This document shows, piece by piece, positions 23,578 through 33,523 of a stretch of 64,000 nt of DNA. Made by a program: the position numbers and the translations under genes. Under the pieces are notes generated by a model. That model saw only the letters and a list, made by a program, of their open reading frames with translations, was not told the DNA's origin and ran no database searches. The stretch comes from Hyalella azteca. Its lineage: Eukaryota > Arthropoda > Malacostraca > Amphipoda > Hyalellidae. Position 1 is the stretch's first letter. Every line of letters begins with the position of its first letter. The DNA lies in NCBI RefSeq assembly GCF_000764305.2, contig NW_025934536.1, forward strand, positions 248,001 through 312,000, read 5' to 3'.

Positions 23578-26412
23578 GTAAGTTCTTAGAGCTTCATTGC
23601 TCTTGTTGCGAGCGCTTGCCTACGCCGAGTATAGAAACTACCAGGGTCGTATTTATTACTCCCGCGCAATGAGCTGCAATCTCGCTTCTATTCCCTCAGC
23701 TATCAACAATGCTCAATATACACCAATATCCACCCTGACTCCTGTAGAAAACAAGTTTGTGCCGTCAAGTCACTACGTAAATGACTGCGGAGTGCGCGCT
23801 GCACTATGAAAAATGCATTTGCTGAAAGGGTGTACCACGCCCTACAGCATTGGGAACCTGTAAATTGACTGCCAAGTTCCTTCACAAAGTTACGGAAAAT
23901 GTTAAGTTGCTCGTTATTTTCTGTATAGGCTCGCTCTTTCCTGCCCCTTGCTATCTACCTTGCTCCCACTCTCTTTCTGTCTCTCTCTCTGTCTCTCCCT
24001 CTGTGAAAACAGAAGTAACGAATTTTCATGAATATAGTCACCATGGAATTCCATATCACGTGAAACGACATCGCATCTAATATATATAATACAATGCTAT
24101 TTTTGGCATAGCACGGATAACCAGTTGGTAGCCTTCATAGTTAATAGCATCTGTTTACTGATCCCAAGGCGAATTCTATGTCTATACATGAGATTAAGGA
24201 ATTCTATTCGATCAATTTTTATAAACATATACTACATTGTAGTTGTAATTCGAGACCTTTCAGAAGCGGTAATTCGAGACCTGTCAGAAGCGTTTCATTT
24301 TTTTGAGAGTTCATATTCTCTTTTTTGTGTGTTTATTTTTATTTTATTTACGAAGGTGACAATTAAACGTTGAGATAAAAATATCATTTTCATTTAAAGC
24401 TGACGCGGCAGACTTTATACCTGCTCAAGAAGCTAACTTAAAGTTGATCTATCTTGGAATGAATTCCCTTAGGATATTGTTAGGCGTCAATGTTAATATT
24501 GATGCGTCAATGACTCATCTCAGTCTCTTGTCTAAAAAATGAGATAATTTTGCGTTTGAGTTGTAAGCTGGGTTTAGTGCTTGTGTTGGTGCATGTGGAA
24601 TGTAGCCTATTTGGGTTCAAGCTTCTCGTTTCAAGTGATCACTAATCGAAATCATTAGCCTTGATACATATCGTGTCGATCCTTCAAGATGGGCCGACCA
24701 ATCAATCTTTCGTGTAGCCGCGAACGCTGTTGTTTGCCCTTGTGTTTGTTTGGTTGATGAGCAAACCATTATAGTAGAGCGAAATTTTACACTAATCTTC
24801 GACAGTGTTTTTAGCTGCTCCAGAAGTTATTCTCCGAGAGAAAAGCTCGCAAGTATGCCTCGGAATTTTAAAACTTAGGGATTATGGCAAAACTTTCTTC
24901 CTGTAAGCAATTCATCATTCAATCGAATTTAATTGGAAATTTTTCGCAGCTAACTGTATCTTTACTTCTGTTTCGAAAAAATGGAATTAAAGTTATATTG
25001 ATGGTTATTGGTTGTATTGTGAAGTCTGATGTTAGTTACCTTTTGTGTCGGTTACACGATTTTTTCGACGGTCTTGTAATATTCTTTACAATCACTTTGT
25101 CTTGTAATAAGTTGTTTAAATTAATAAACATCTTTTATCTTACATTTTACCTTGTTAATTCACATGTTTGTCTGATCTGAGTTAAGTAACTTACACTCAT
25201 AGAGTTGGTAAATTTTTAAGGCAGTGCAGAGAAAAACTAGAATGTTGGGTCAAGTAATATTTGATTCACTACAACACATGTTCAGTCGTTCATTTGATAT
25301 TCATGACATATTTGTACTTCTTGATGGAATTTACTTTTACTTTGTGTAGTAGATCCTTTCATAAGAAAGACAGAGTCAATTTTTGAATAAATGCTTGATG
25401 TTCCTAGACTTTATTTCAAATGCTAATTTTCTTATGTTTTCTAAATGATTTTTATTGTCATTTATACGAGTTACTAGCACAACTTACCTGCTGACTGTCA
25501 CTTCTTTGTTCCACTGTTTCAATTTGCCCCAAATTCAATATTATCAAGTATTAATGAAGAATTTAAACAATGGATTTAAAATCAAATAACGAAATTGGTA
25601 CTCACCACCAGGTTGAAACTCCGACGATTTCGAATTGATGCTGCTTGTCCTATTTTAATTAACTTATTTCTATTCTGAGCCTAATTTCTTAGCATATCCA
25701 TTATTTTTTAGCGTTTATCCATTGTTATCGACTTCATCTAAGATCAGTAGTTAACTTCTCACAATTTTTCTTACAAAGCGCATTTATAAATTTTTCTTAC
25801 ATTGATGCAATTTGATCGAGTAACTCACGAAGTACTGTTTCCATTAATCTAACGAGGCTGTTTTTTTTCTATTTTTAATTCTAGCTTGCAAATTCTTAAA
25901 ACTCAGAAACTCATTCTATTAGAACTCAAATTATAAACGCTCAATTGTAACACTAAAACCTGAAATATTATCGTCTCGTATGGAGGGATCGTTTTCTATT
26001 AAAAAATTGAATTAATGTTTTTTTTTCTTTTCAATGCGTTGAATTTGACCTGCTTCACCATAAAATTTTCTCAAGCTGCTTTAATATGTGCCATCACTGA
26101 ACGGAATGACGAAAGAATATTAACTAAACACACTGACCATGATTTTAGGCACAGACTCACTTACATTAATAACACTCTTTTTTTTATCCACTTACTTAAC
26201 AAGGTCAAAGACACCAATTAACACTTCTTAAAATTGCTTTACTCGTTAATTACTAAGACACCCACTGAGAACATTTAAAATTTTACCGCGTGATGAACGC
26301 TCATAATTATTTTCAGTTTTATTAAACAACAAAACAGTGAACAACGATTCAAACAATTTAGTGACATTAATAGCATTGAACTTGTTCTGCACAATAAGCT
26401 TGTTGCTTCATA
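23578..26412. other. Non-coding DNA with CT microsatellite and splice-like motifs
   Basis: A CT-rich microsatellite lies at 23968-24003. A 22-bp direct duplication (TTCGAGACCTNTCAGAAGCG) is at 24249-24293. The minus strand has two donor-like sites: CAGCAG followed by GTAAGTTG near 25486, and CTGGTG followed by GTGAGTAC near 25605. Neither has a convincing acceptor upstream. Confidence 0.4.
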
Positions 26413-26656
26413 ACGTAGCTTTGAACAGCATGTGATGGGTTCTGAGGTCACGTGGCTCTAGTATTGTTCGGTCACCAACACGAGGCAGACGACGCACGTG
26501 CTGGTAGCGCAAGTTAGTATTGTTCGGTCACCAACACGAGGCAGACGACGCACGTGCTGGTAGCGCAAGTTAGTATTGTTCGATCACCAACACGAGGCAG
26601 ACGACGCACGTGCTAGTGGATAGCAGCGCAAGTTAGTATTGTTCGGTCACCAACAC
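26413..26656. repeat. 56-bp array, first pass (before adapter)
   Basis: Unique flank (ACGTAGCTTTGAACAGCATG from 26413) is followed by units starting TAGTATTGTTCGGTCACC at 26459, 26515, 26571 and 26634. The spacings are 56, 56 and 63; the 63 comes from an AGTGGATAGC-type variant. The array is cut off mid-unit at 26656 by the adapter. Confidence 0.9.
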
Positions 26657-26694
26657 CTGTCTCTTATACACATCTAGATGTGTATAAGAGACAG
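26657..26694. other. Nextera/Tn5 mate-pair junction adapter (artefact)
   Basis: The sequence is CTGTCTCTTATACACATCT directly followed by AGATGTGTATAAGAGACAG: two 19-bp Tn5 mosaic ends head to head. I recognise this as the circularisation junction of Nextera mate-pair libraries. It is not genomic. It interrupts the 56-bp array and is followed by a restart of the same left flank, marking a wrong join in the assembly. Confidence 0.97.
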
Positions 26695-27030
26695 ACGTAG
26701 CTTTGAACAGCATGTGATGGGTTCTGAGGTCACGTGGCTCTAGTATTGTTCGGTCACCAACACGAGACAGACGACGCACGTGCTGGTAGCGCAAGTTAGT
26801 ATTGTTCGGTCACCAACACGAGGCAGACGACGCACGTGCTGGTAGCGCAAGTTAGTATTGTTCGATCATCAACACGAGGCAGACGACGCACGTGCAAGTT
26901 AGTATTGTTCGATCACCAACACGAGGCAGACGACGCACGTGCTAGTGGATAGCAGCGCAAGTTAGTATTGTTCGGTCACCAACACGAGGCAGACGACGCA
27001 CGTGCTAGTGGATATCAGCGCAAGTGCGGC
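26695..27030. repeat. 56-bp array, second pass (after adapter)
   Basis: The flank seen at 26413 restarts at 26695. Units follow at 26741, 26797, 26853, 26900 and 26963 (spacings 56, 56, 47, 63). Each unit has CACGAGGCAGACGACGCACG and GCGCAAGT. The array is CpG-rich and non-coding. The units from 26900 on match those at 26571 and 26634, so both passes probably sample one genomic array. Confidence 0.9.
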
Positions 27031-27284
27031 GAGATTTCATGACGAGAGGTGTTGGTGCGGCCGCCGGTCGCACACTGAGGCTTCTCATCCACACCTCCCT
27101 GCGTGCCGCTGCTACCGGCTCAATCGTGGTACGCTCGCTCAGTCTGCCCGCCCTGCCTTGGCTTCCTCATCTGCAACTCTTGGAACGCCTCCTAGCGCTG
27201 CTGCTGCTGTTCCTTTGCATGTTGTCTTTAATGATGGAGCGGCATCGTTAATAGTTGCCTGCTGGATATATTATTTTGAACTCT
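27031..27284. other. GC- and CpG-rich segment
   Basis: Two overlapping + frames (27002-27286 and 27024-27251) are open because the segment is GC-rich. The peptides (Ala/Leu/Arg-rich) are not recognised. It could be an exon or promoter-proximal CpG-rich DNA; nothing in the sequence decides. Confidence 0.3.
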
Positions 27285-27430
27285 GAGAATTTTTTATTTA
27301 TATATTATTTTTCTATTTATATTTTTCTATACTATCTTTAAATTTATATATAATTTATTTATATTTATTGTTATAAATATTTTCATTTTTAATCGATCTT
27401 TTTATATATATCTATTTATATTTTTATCTC
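27285..27430. repeat. AT-rich low-complexity tract
   Basis: About 145 bp is nearly all A/T (TTTATATTTTT and ATATATAATTTATTTATA words), directly beside the CpG-rich segment. Confidence 0.8.
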
Positions 27431-27766
27431 ACTATTCTATGTGCCGCGAGAGCTTCTGCTGAGTTTTTTGGCGGTTTTTACCTGATGTTACTTCGGTATT
27501 AGTATACTCTACATTTAGTATCTAGTTCGATTGTTATGTAATGAATGATGCCGTCTCAGAGAAAATGTATTCATTGACCGAACGAGATTTCAGTCGTTTT
27601 TGTGTTCTGAGAACGAGAATTTCTCATCACCAGATTTTCTACTCGCACGTTCCATCAGCATACGTGTCTCGTGTTCTTCTAACTTATGCGACTGGGCTTA
27701 TTTTACCGAAGCTTTCCTAAATTCTGTTCACAATTCGAAGTTCTACGATTACCACGTTTACTGTCT

Positions 27767-27938
27767 TATCAAGCACATATCAATAACAAACGTAGTTTAG
27801 TTCTGAGTGTCGTCTCCATTAGGCTTCTCTTAAAGCTTGAGCAGAAACGGTCTATCAAGCACATCTCAATAACAAACGTAGTTTAGTGCTGAGTGTCGTC
27901 TCCATTAGGCTTCTCTTAAAGCTTGAGCAGAAAACGGC
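27767..27938. repeat. 86-bp tandem duplication
   Basis: TATCAAGCACATNTCAATAA starts at 27767 and 27853. The copies run to GCTTGAGCAGAAACGG and are nearly identical, so the event is recent. Confidence 0.9.
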
Positions 27939-29090
27939 TTCTTTGTGGTGCAGCGCTGCGGACGGAGAACGATTAAATGCCCTTCAAGCTCCCTTCCTGT
28001 CTCCGGTGCTGCCGCACTCTAATTATTGTTATGCACCTGCAGTTTTTCCTGGGCCATAGCGGGCTTCCGAGAGCCATTTCGGAGCTTTTTAAGAAATGCA
28101 CGGGAACTTCTTATGTTGATAAATGGCACGCTCAAATTATTGTGGGAGTTTCAATTTAGGCGGCGTTATGACGGCCGCTATAAGCCTCATAAGCTTGAAC
28201 GCTCGTCCAGTCGCTCTCGGTTTGCTGCTTGGCTTTCTGGCTTGTGCGCTCCTCCTTCTGACGCTGGCCTCGCTTTGGATGGTGCGTGCCTGGTCAATAC
28301 TGTTTGTTCTGCAATCTGTACATGACTGCCGCTTTAATTATTTATTGTTCTCGGTTTTCCTCGGTTAATTTTCGTCTATGTAAGGTTTGGTCGAAGTGTC
28401 TCAATAAGAGCGTGCTTGAATGTTAATCCTGAAGTTTCGAAAGACTCCTGAGGTTTTCATTGCGCCAGAAATTTAATCGTTGGAATATTTTCAACGAGTA
28501 GTTGTCCCAGTTTTTACTAAAATAAATAAAATTAGCTTTCTGCATTTTTCTAACTTTATTGAGGTATGACATGGCTAAAATTTAGTGATGCACCTGATGC
28601 ACTTGAAATTTAGTCATAACTTGAAATTTAGTCATAACTTGAAATTTAGTGATAACTAGTGATGATTGCACTTGAAATTTAGTGATAACTTGTCACATTC
28701 CAGTATAGTTTATTTCCACCTAATTGTTCAACTTTTCAAATTCCTTGCCTTTGCTTGTGCAAGTGTCTTGAAATCGAGCTCTCTGTGTGAAGCCCTGTAT
28801 TCTGGTTGTATTGAGCATAAATTTGGTGATCCCACGGAGCTAGGAGAAAATGATGCCTCGCAGGCATCCCGTTGCTGTATATTTTAAGGCCTGATGCTGC
28901 AGCCTACTTTCTGAGTGTTTTTTCTAGTGCTGTCAAGTGATGACGCTGCGTTATAAAGGAAAGTGAGGAAGGTAATTTGAGTATCGAGGCGTTGCATCCG
29001 TCAATGTTGCGGTGCACTTCGCGCTGATCAGCTTCCCATATTTTGCTTACGTGCGATCTTGTCGAGCTGCAGTTGCACTTCTTGAAACCT
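27939..29090. other. Non-coding DNA with a small repeat
   Basis: A short array of ACTTGAAATTTAGTCATA/GATA words lies at 28603-28690. GC-rich frames at 28026-28368 give unrecognised Leu-rich peptides. Nothing else is supported. Confidence 0.4.
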
Positions 29091-29240
29091 CCTGGGCCTT
29101 TACTTTCAAAATTCGCTAATTGAACGTAAGTACTTACGCTCTATTTTCGTGTCTATCATTGGTGGATTTTGCTTGAAAGGCCGCCAATGATTGGCTGATG
29201 AACTTACGATCTCTAAACCTTTTTTTGAAAGTATAGGCCC
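29091..29240 (-). mobile_element. CAGGG-ended MITE, copy 2 (inverted)
   Basis: This is the reverse-orientation copy of the family at 9329. Its outer end reads CCTGGGCCTTTACTTTC and its inner end GAAAGTATAGGCCC. It touches copy 3 at the centre (GGCCCTGGGCC), making a 290-bp imperfect head-to-head palindrome. Confidence 0.75.
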
Positions 29241-29382
29241 TGGGCCTATAATTTCAAAAAAAGTAACATATCGTAAGTTCATCAGCCAATCATTGACGGC
29301 CTTTCAAGCAAAATCCAGCAATCATAGACAAGGAAATAGAGTACTTAAGTTCACTTGGCGAGTTTTGAAAGTATGGCCCCTG
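29241..29382 (+). mobile_element. CAGGG-ended MITE, copy 3
   Basis: This copy has direct orientation, ends GGGCCTATAATTTC and GAAAGTATGGCCCCTG, and shares GTTCATCAGCCAATCATTGA with the other copies. It differs from copy 2 at many sites, so the pair is not a fresh inverted duplication. Confidence 0.75.
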
Positions 29383-32143
29383 ATCTTCTCGTTACTTTAT
29401 GTTCTATAAGTCGATTTTGTTACTTTACAAGCCACTGTATGACATTACATTCAGGAGACTCAATCTCGTTCATAAATAAGACTTGATTGTTTTCCTATGC
29501 CAGCCAAGCAATTTTTTTCCAGATTTTATTGGAAGTTAAATCTCATTATTTTGGGTATGCATTGAGCAAGATAAATTGTTAATATTTATTTCCACTGCTG
29601 AATTATAACTTTTAAACGCTATATTTCTGTCTGTATGCTACGTATAAATTTATTTTCACCACCTTAGACATTTCATCCGGTGTCTACCGATTTTGAATTT
29701 CTGAAACGATGAATGTTCCGTCATTTTTAAACGACGCCATATCAATTAGGTTTTAGTTTCATAAGTTTTAGTGTTATCCAGAGATTGTCCATTGAAATAT
29801 TTGTATAGCACGCAACGTTTTTACTGTTTTTCTGGTTTGTTATTGTTTTTTTTTTTTTTGTGGCTACCGTTTGCGTTGAATGACGATGGGTTCTGGATCG
29901 CTCTTAAGAGAGAATAATAGTTGGACTGGCACCCAACGCTCATGTGTTGGTTCTCTTCCTGTTGGTGTTCTTAGCGTCGCATGCATAACCAACGAGATCC
30001 CCTGATGGACTTCTCTAAATAATGATGGATATCCCTCGTGTTACGCCTCTCGGCCTTGCGATATGTTTGCCCCTGAGCTGGCAGTGCTAGCTTGCGCTGA
30101 ATTGACTCATTGCATCGTAGTTCTGTGTTCGGTGCGCATTCGTCAATGCCCAGCGCGTTGAAGGCATGATTGGTTTTCCTTAAAGCTTCCCTATATTATG
30201 ATTCACTATAAATGGATTCTTGTTATCAAATGTTTCGTTTTTTTCAAATGATGATATTAAATTGATTAACGTTTTCTTCATAGTTTCTCACTGTCGAATA
30301 ACTTGGAGAAAAAACTTGCGGCTTCGTCTAGCCTCCAGACATTCATTTTATACGCCTAATGAGACTTTAAATCTTTTTTTATTGGAGAATGTTTAGGTAA
30401 TAAGTCTTTAAATCTTTCCTTTTGTATGTTTAGATGTTTTCCCTCATGGGCTCTCAGAAAGTAGAAGTATTTGAGCGTCGTTCCCCTTACGCGCGGTGCG
30501 ACAAGGCTGCCAGCCTCGGCCAGACTCCAGGGCAATCTGGCCCAGCCACGCCGATGTCAAATTATCCTCGAGGGCTGTCTAAAAGTTCCTTGAGTTGATT
30601 CATTTGGCGTCGCACGTGGAATTGACTGCATTTCAAGGTAATTTCTTTCTTTTCGGTAACGATTCGTCTTGTCAGCTCCGTTCAAATATGCCCAAAGAAT
30701 TTATCGATTCTTCTTCATTTGCTTCACTAAGCCGCTCGAAATCTTGCGTTTTTTCGACCATTGATCGTATTCTTCAGAGAAACTTGAATTCCCCGTGTTA
30801 TCTTAGCGTGCGTTATTTATACACGCATGTTTTTTGTACCCATGAAAGTTAGTAAAGATGGAAGGTGCTCTGAAGAAACCGAAGACAATTGGTGCGTGGC
30901 GCGAGTTTCCCTTGTGCTGTGAAATGTTGTCTTGGATGTCGTCTTTTGCTCGCGCCTCTGGACGCGTGAAGTGGATGGCATTTTAAGGTGTCAGCGCAGT
31001 GAGAAGTGAGGCGATGATTTGTTCAGAAGTGACAGTTGGTAAGTGCGTTTGCATGTGAGCCACAATGCCGTGACAGCGCCGTGGCTGCAGCTTTAGTCGT
31101 GGTCTCATCTTGAGTGAATGAATTAGAATGAAGTGGTCTCTGCTGGATGTTCTTGTCGTCTCTTGTCTCCCGAAAGTCCCATCAAATTATGCCGTCGCGT
31201 AACATCTATTTTCCCGCTTCTTATTCCGAGCTTATTTTTACTTCTCAGTCGGCAATTGAGCTTTAATATTTAATGAACGTTCTCCACTTTTCGACCTCAG
31301 CTATGTTTCGAGAGGATGCGAGAGCTTGTTTGCTTTGCATTGTTTTGCTGGATGATGAGAGTTTTGTTATTTTTACTATTTAGTGAATTCTCGAGGATTC
31401 AGTGTTCTTTTTAAAATACTAACGTATGGATTTAGATTTATTTTTATTGATAAGCTTCGACTCTCGGTTGCTGCTTAAGGCGTTTTAGTGGCAACTCGAA
31501 AAGAGCTCCAGTTTGGTCGGCAAATATTAAATTTTTTTGGGGAGCTTAAGATGAACTCAATTTGCTTTCTGACTTAACGGGGACAGCGGCTGTTTAGCGG
31601 CCTAGTATTGCGCCGCTTGCTCTCTAACAGCGGTCTGACTGATATTTGCGCTATTCTCTTATATGGACGGCACGCGTTTATTCAAGCCCCATTAAAACGC
31701 GAAAAGGATAATCAATTTTTAGCTCTACGCTCTCTCATCAGAGTTCAGTCAAGTAAAATTAATTCTTGCTAACATTTTCTTCTCGCATTTATCAAATTTT
31801 CCTTTTTAATTTGGCCTAACATCTTTTTCCAAATGTTCATTTAGTTTGACATCAACCTGCGGCCCCCAACAGCTCTAATATTTCAGCTCTTCATCACCGT
31901 ACTAAATTTTGTGTCATTCCACATCTCTATTTGTGCGCGTACCGCAACTACCAGGAACTTAACAACATTCCTTACGAAGGTTGCTGCAGGCAAGAGCTAG
32001 TCTCCATTACAGGCTGTCTTCATCTATAGAGATTACTTCAGACAAATTGTGAAAGCTTTGCTGAACGTTTGCTGCGCGCCTTGTGTAATAGCGCCCAGCT
32101 TCCCCAGTGCTTCCTGAACGCACTTGCTTCTAGTTTCACTGTG
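29383..32143. other. Non-coding DNA
   Basis: A run of about 14 T lies near 29846. A short ATG frame with a good start context (30858-30986, 42 codons) precedes a good donor-like GTTGGTAAGTGCG at 31035, but the frame stops before that donor and the peptide is not recognised. Nothing else is supported. Confidence 0.4.
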
Positions 32144-32369
32144 AGTAGCTAGCAAAAGGAGCCTATCGTCACACTTTCCATAAACAGCTTAAATCATAGG
32201 TTACCACAATCATTTACCCCGAATCTTACCCAACAAAATTAACCAATTAATTTTACTAAGGGATAATTGGTTAATTTTGTTGGGTAAGATTCGGGGTAAA
32301 TGATTGTGGTAACCTATGATTTAAGCTGTTTATGGAAAGTGTGACGATAGGCTCCTTTTGCTAGCTACT
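32144..32369. repeat. Perfect palindrome, 106-bp arms, 14-nt spacer
   Basis: 32144-32249 is the exact reverse complement of 32264-32369; I compared the arms base by base and found no mismatch. The spacer is 32250-32263. The arm has no similarity to the other repeats here. Perfect arms this long are either very recent, actively kept identical, or a fold-back artefact of library or assembly. Confidence 0.95.
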
Positions 32370-33284
32370 ACTGTGAATATTTTTAGATGGGTTTAAACCA
32401 GTGTTAGAATATGAAGAGGCATATTAGTAGCAGATCAATTGACATATTAATTACAGTTTAAGAGACATAGCAGTCCAATTTAAAAGAGGTAAGACTTGCG
32501 GGTTATTGCAGATGCTGATGTAGCTGAATGCTCGTGAATTTTTTTGAACACTTTCAATTTGTTCATTTTTATTATGAAGCCTAAGAAGGCTTTGCGCTCG
32601 GGATGCCATGCAGCCATTTTTCCTTGTATGTGCTACAAATGTGCTTAAAATTTATTGAGCTTCCTCTATACACTATAATTTTTGCACTCGAAGAAGATAA
32701 TTTTGTGCGAGGCTTAATGAGGTTCTTTATAATTAATGTCCGAAATAAATAAGATTTGATGACTCGTATTTGATGTTTCTTTTCCTGGACGAATAAGTAC
32801 AATTAACTTCTCAGGCATTATTCTTTTCAGATGAATAACATTAAATAATTTTCTCATTAGTCCGTGCGTTAGCTCAATGTTTTACATTAATAAAAATGAA
32901 GCCTACCGGCCTCAACGGTTACATATATATTCACTATAAGATTGAATTTGTATAGCGTCTGTAACGAAACGCAGAATATTTCTCCAGTATTGACCTTTCC
33001 GAGTCACTGAAATGTACTCCAGGGTGTACGCTTGCGGCCGCGATTCCGAGCTGGTAACTGTAATTCATTCGTGGCATAATATTCATAATTCATTGGTTAC
33101 AAAGTAGATTCGAGTGCGGTATACGTTGCATGCCATCACTCGACGCATGCAGCAAAATTGTGACACTCAGAGCGAAGGCTTTGACGAGGTAGACGCTCGT
33201 ATGCTCTAGAGCCCTCAAGAGGCTCAATGCGTCCATAGTAGTGAGTGGCGCGCCGTGTTACTGGATGATGCGCTCCAGCCTGGC
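32370..33284. other. Non-coding DNA
   Basis: No gene or repeat is recognised. GC content rises from about 33040 toward the MITE array. Confidence 0.4.
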
Positions 33285-33286
33285 TA

Positions 33287-33361
33287 CCCTGACAAAATTT
33301 AGAGTCGCCCCAGCTTCTGGTAACCCAAATCAGAAGCTGCCGCGTCTGTAAAATTTCACTG
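33287..33361 (-). mobile_element. Hairpin MITE, copy B (first of three in tandem)
   Basis: It begins CCCTGACAAAATTTAGAG with TA just outside, carries the CAGCTTCTG/CAGAAGCTG hairpin and ends CACTGCGG followed by TA. Its read-through on the minus strand yields the peptide QTRQLLIWVTRSWGDSKFC, which recurs in the next copy and explains the 105-codon frame there. Confidence 0.85.
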
Positions 33362-33362
33362 C

Positions 33363-33438
33363 GGTAACAAAATTTAGAGTCGCCCCAGCTTCTGGTAACC
33401 CAAATCAGAAGCTGCCGCGTCTGTAAATTTTCACTGGG
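33363..33438 (-). mobile_element. Hairpin MITE, copy C
   Basis: This copy shares the TA junction with copy B and lacks the leading CCC (it starts TAACAAAATTTAGAG). It ends CACTGGG followed by TA. It is nearly identical to copy B. Confidence 0.85.
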
Positions 33439-33444
33439 TATGGA

Positions 33445-33521
33445 CCCTGACAAAATTTAGAGTCGCCCCAGCTTCTGGTAATCCAAATCAGAAGCTGCCG
33501 CGACTGTAAATTTTCACTGGG
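33445..33521 (-). mobile_element. Hairpin MITE, copy D
   Basis: This copy begins CCCTGACAAAATTTAG after a TATGGA spacer and ends CACTGGG followed by TATGGAGG. TATGGA flanks it on both sides, which suggests that copies C and D arose by tandem duplication of an element plus flank. Confidence 0.85.
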
Positions 33522-33523
33522 TA

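Noticed and set aside
25606..25649. Minus-strand 44-nt exon between AAATAG and GTGAGTAC
   Set aside because: The donor is good but the acceptor has no pyrimidine tract; too weak to call.
26657..26694. Bacterial Tn5-type insertion or natural palindrome
   Set aside because: Exact head-to-head mosaic ends with no transposon body and a restart of the same flank point to a library adapter.
30858..30986. 42-codon ATG frame with good start context upstream of a GTAAGT donor
   Set aside because: Frame terminates about 50 bases before the donor, so the two do not support each other.
33136..33453. 105-codon minus frame with repeated LLIWVTRSWGDSKFC
   Set aside because: Read-through of tandem hairpin MITEs.
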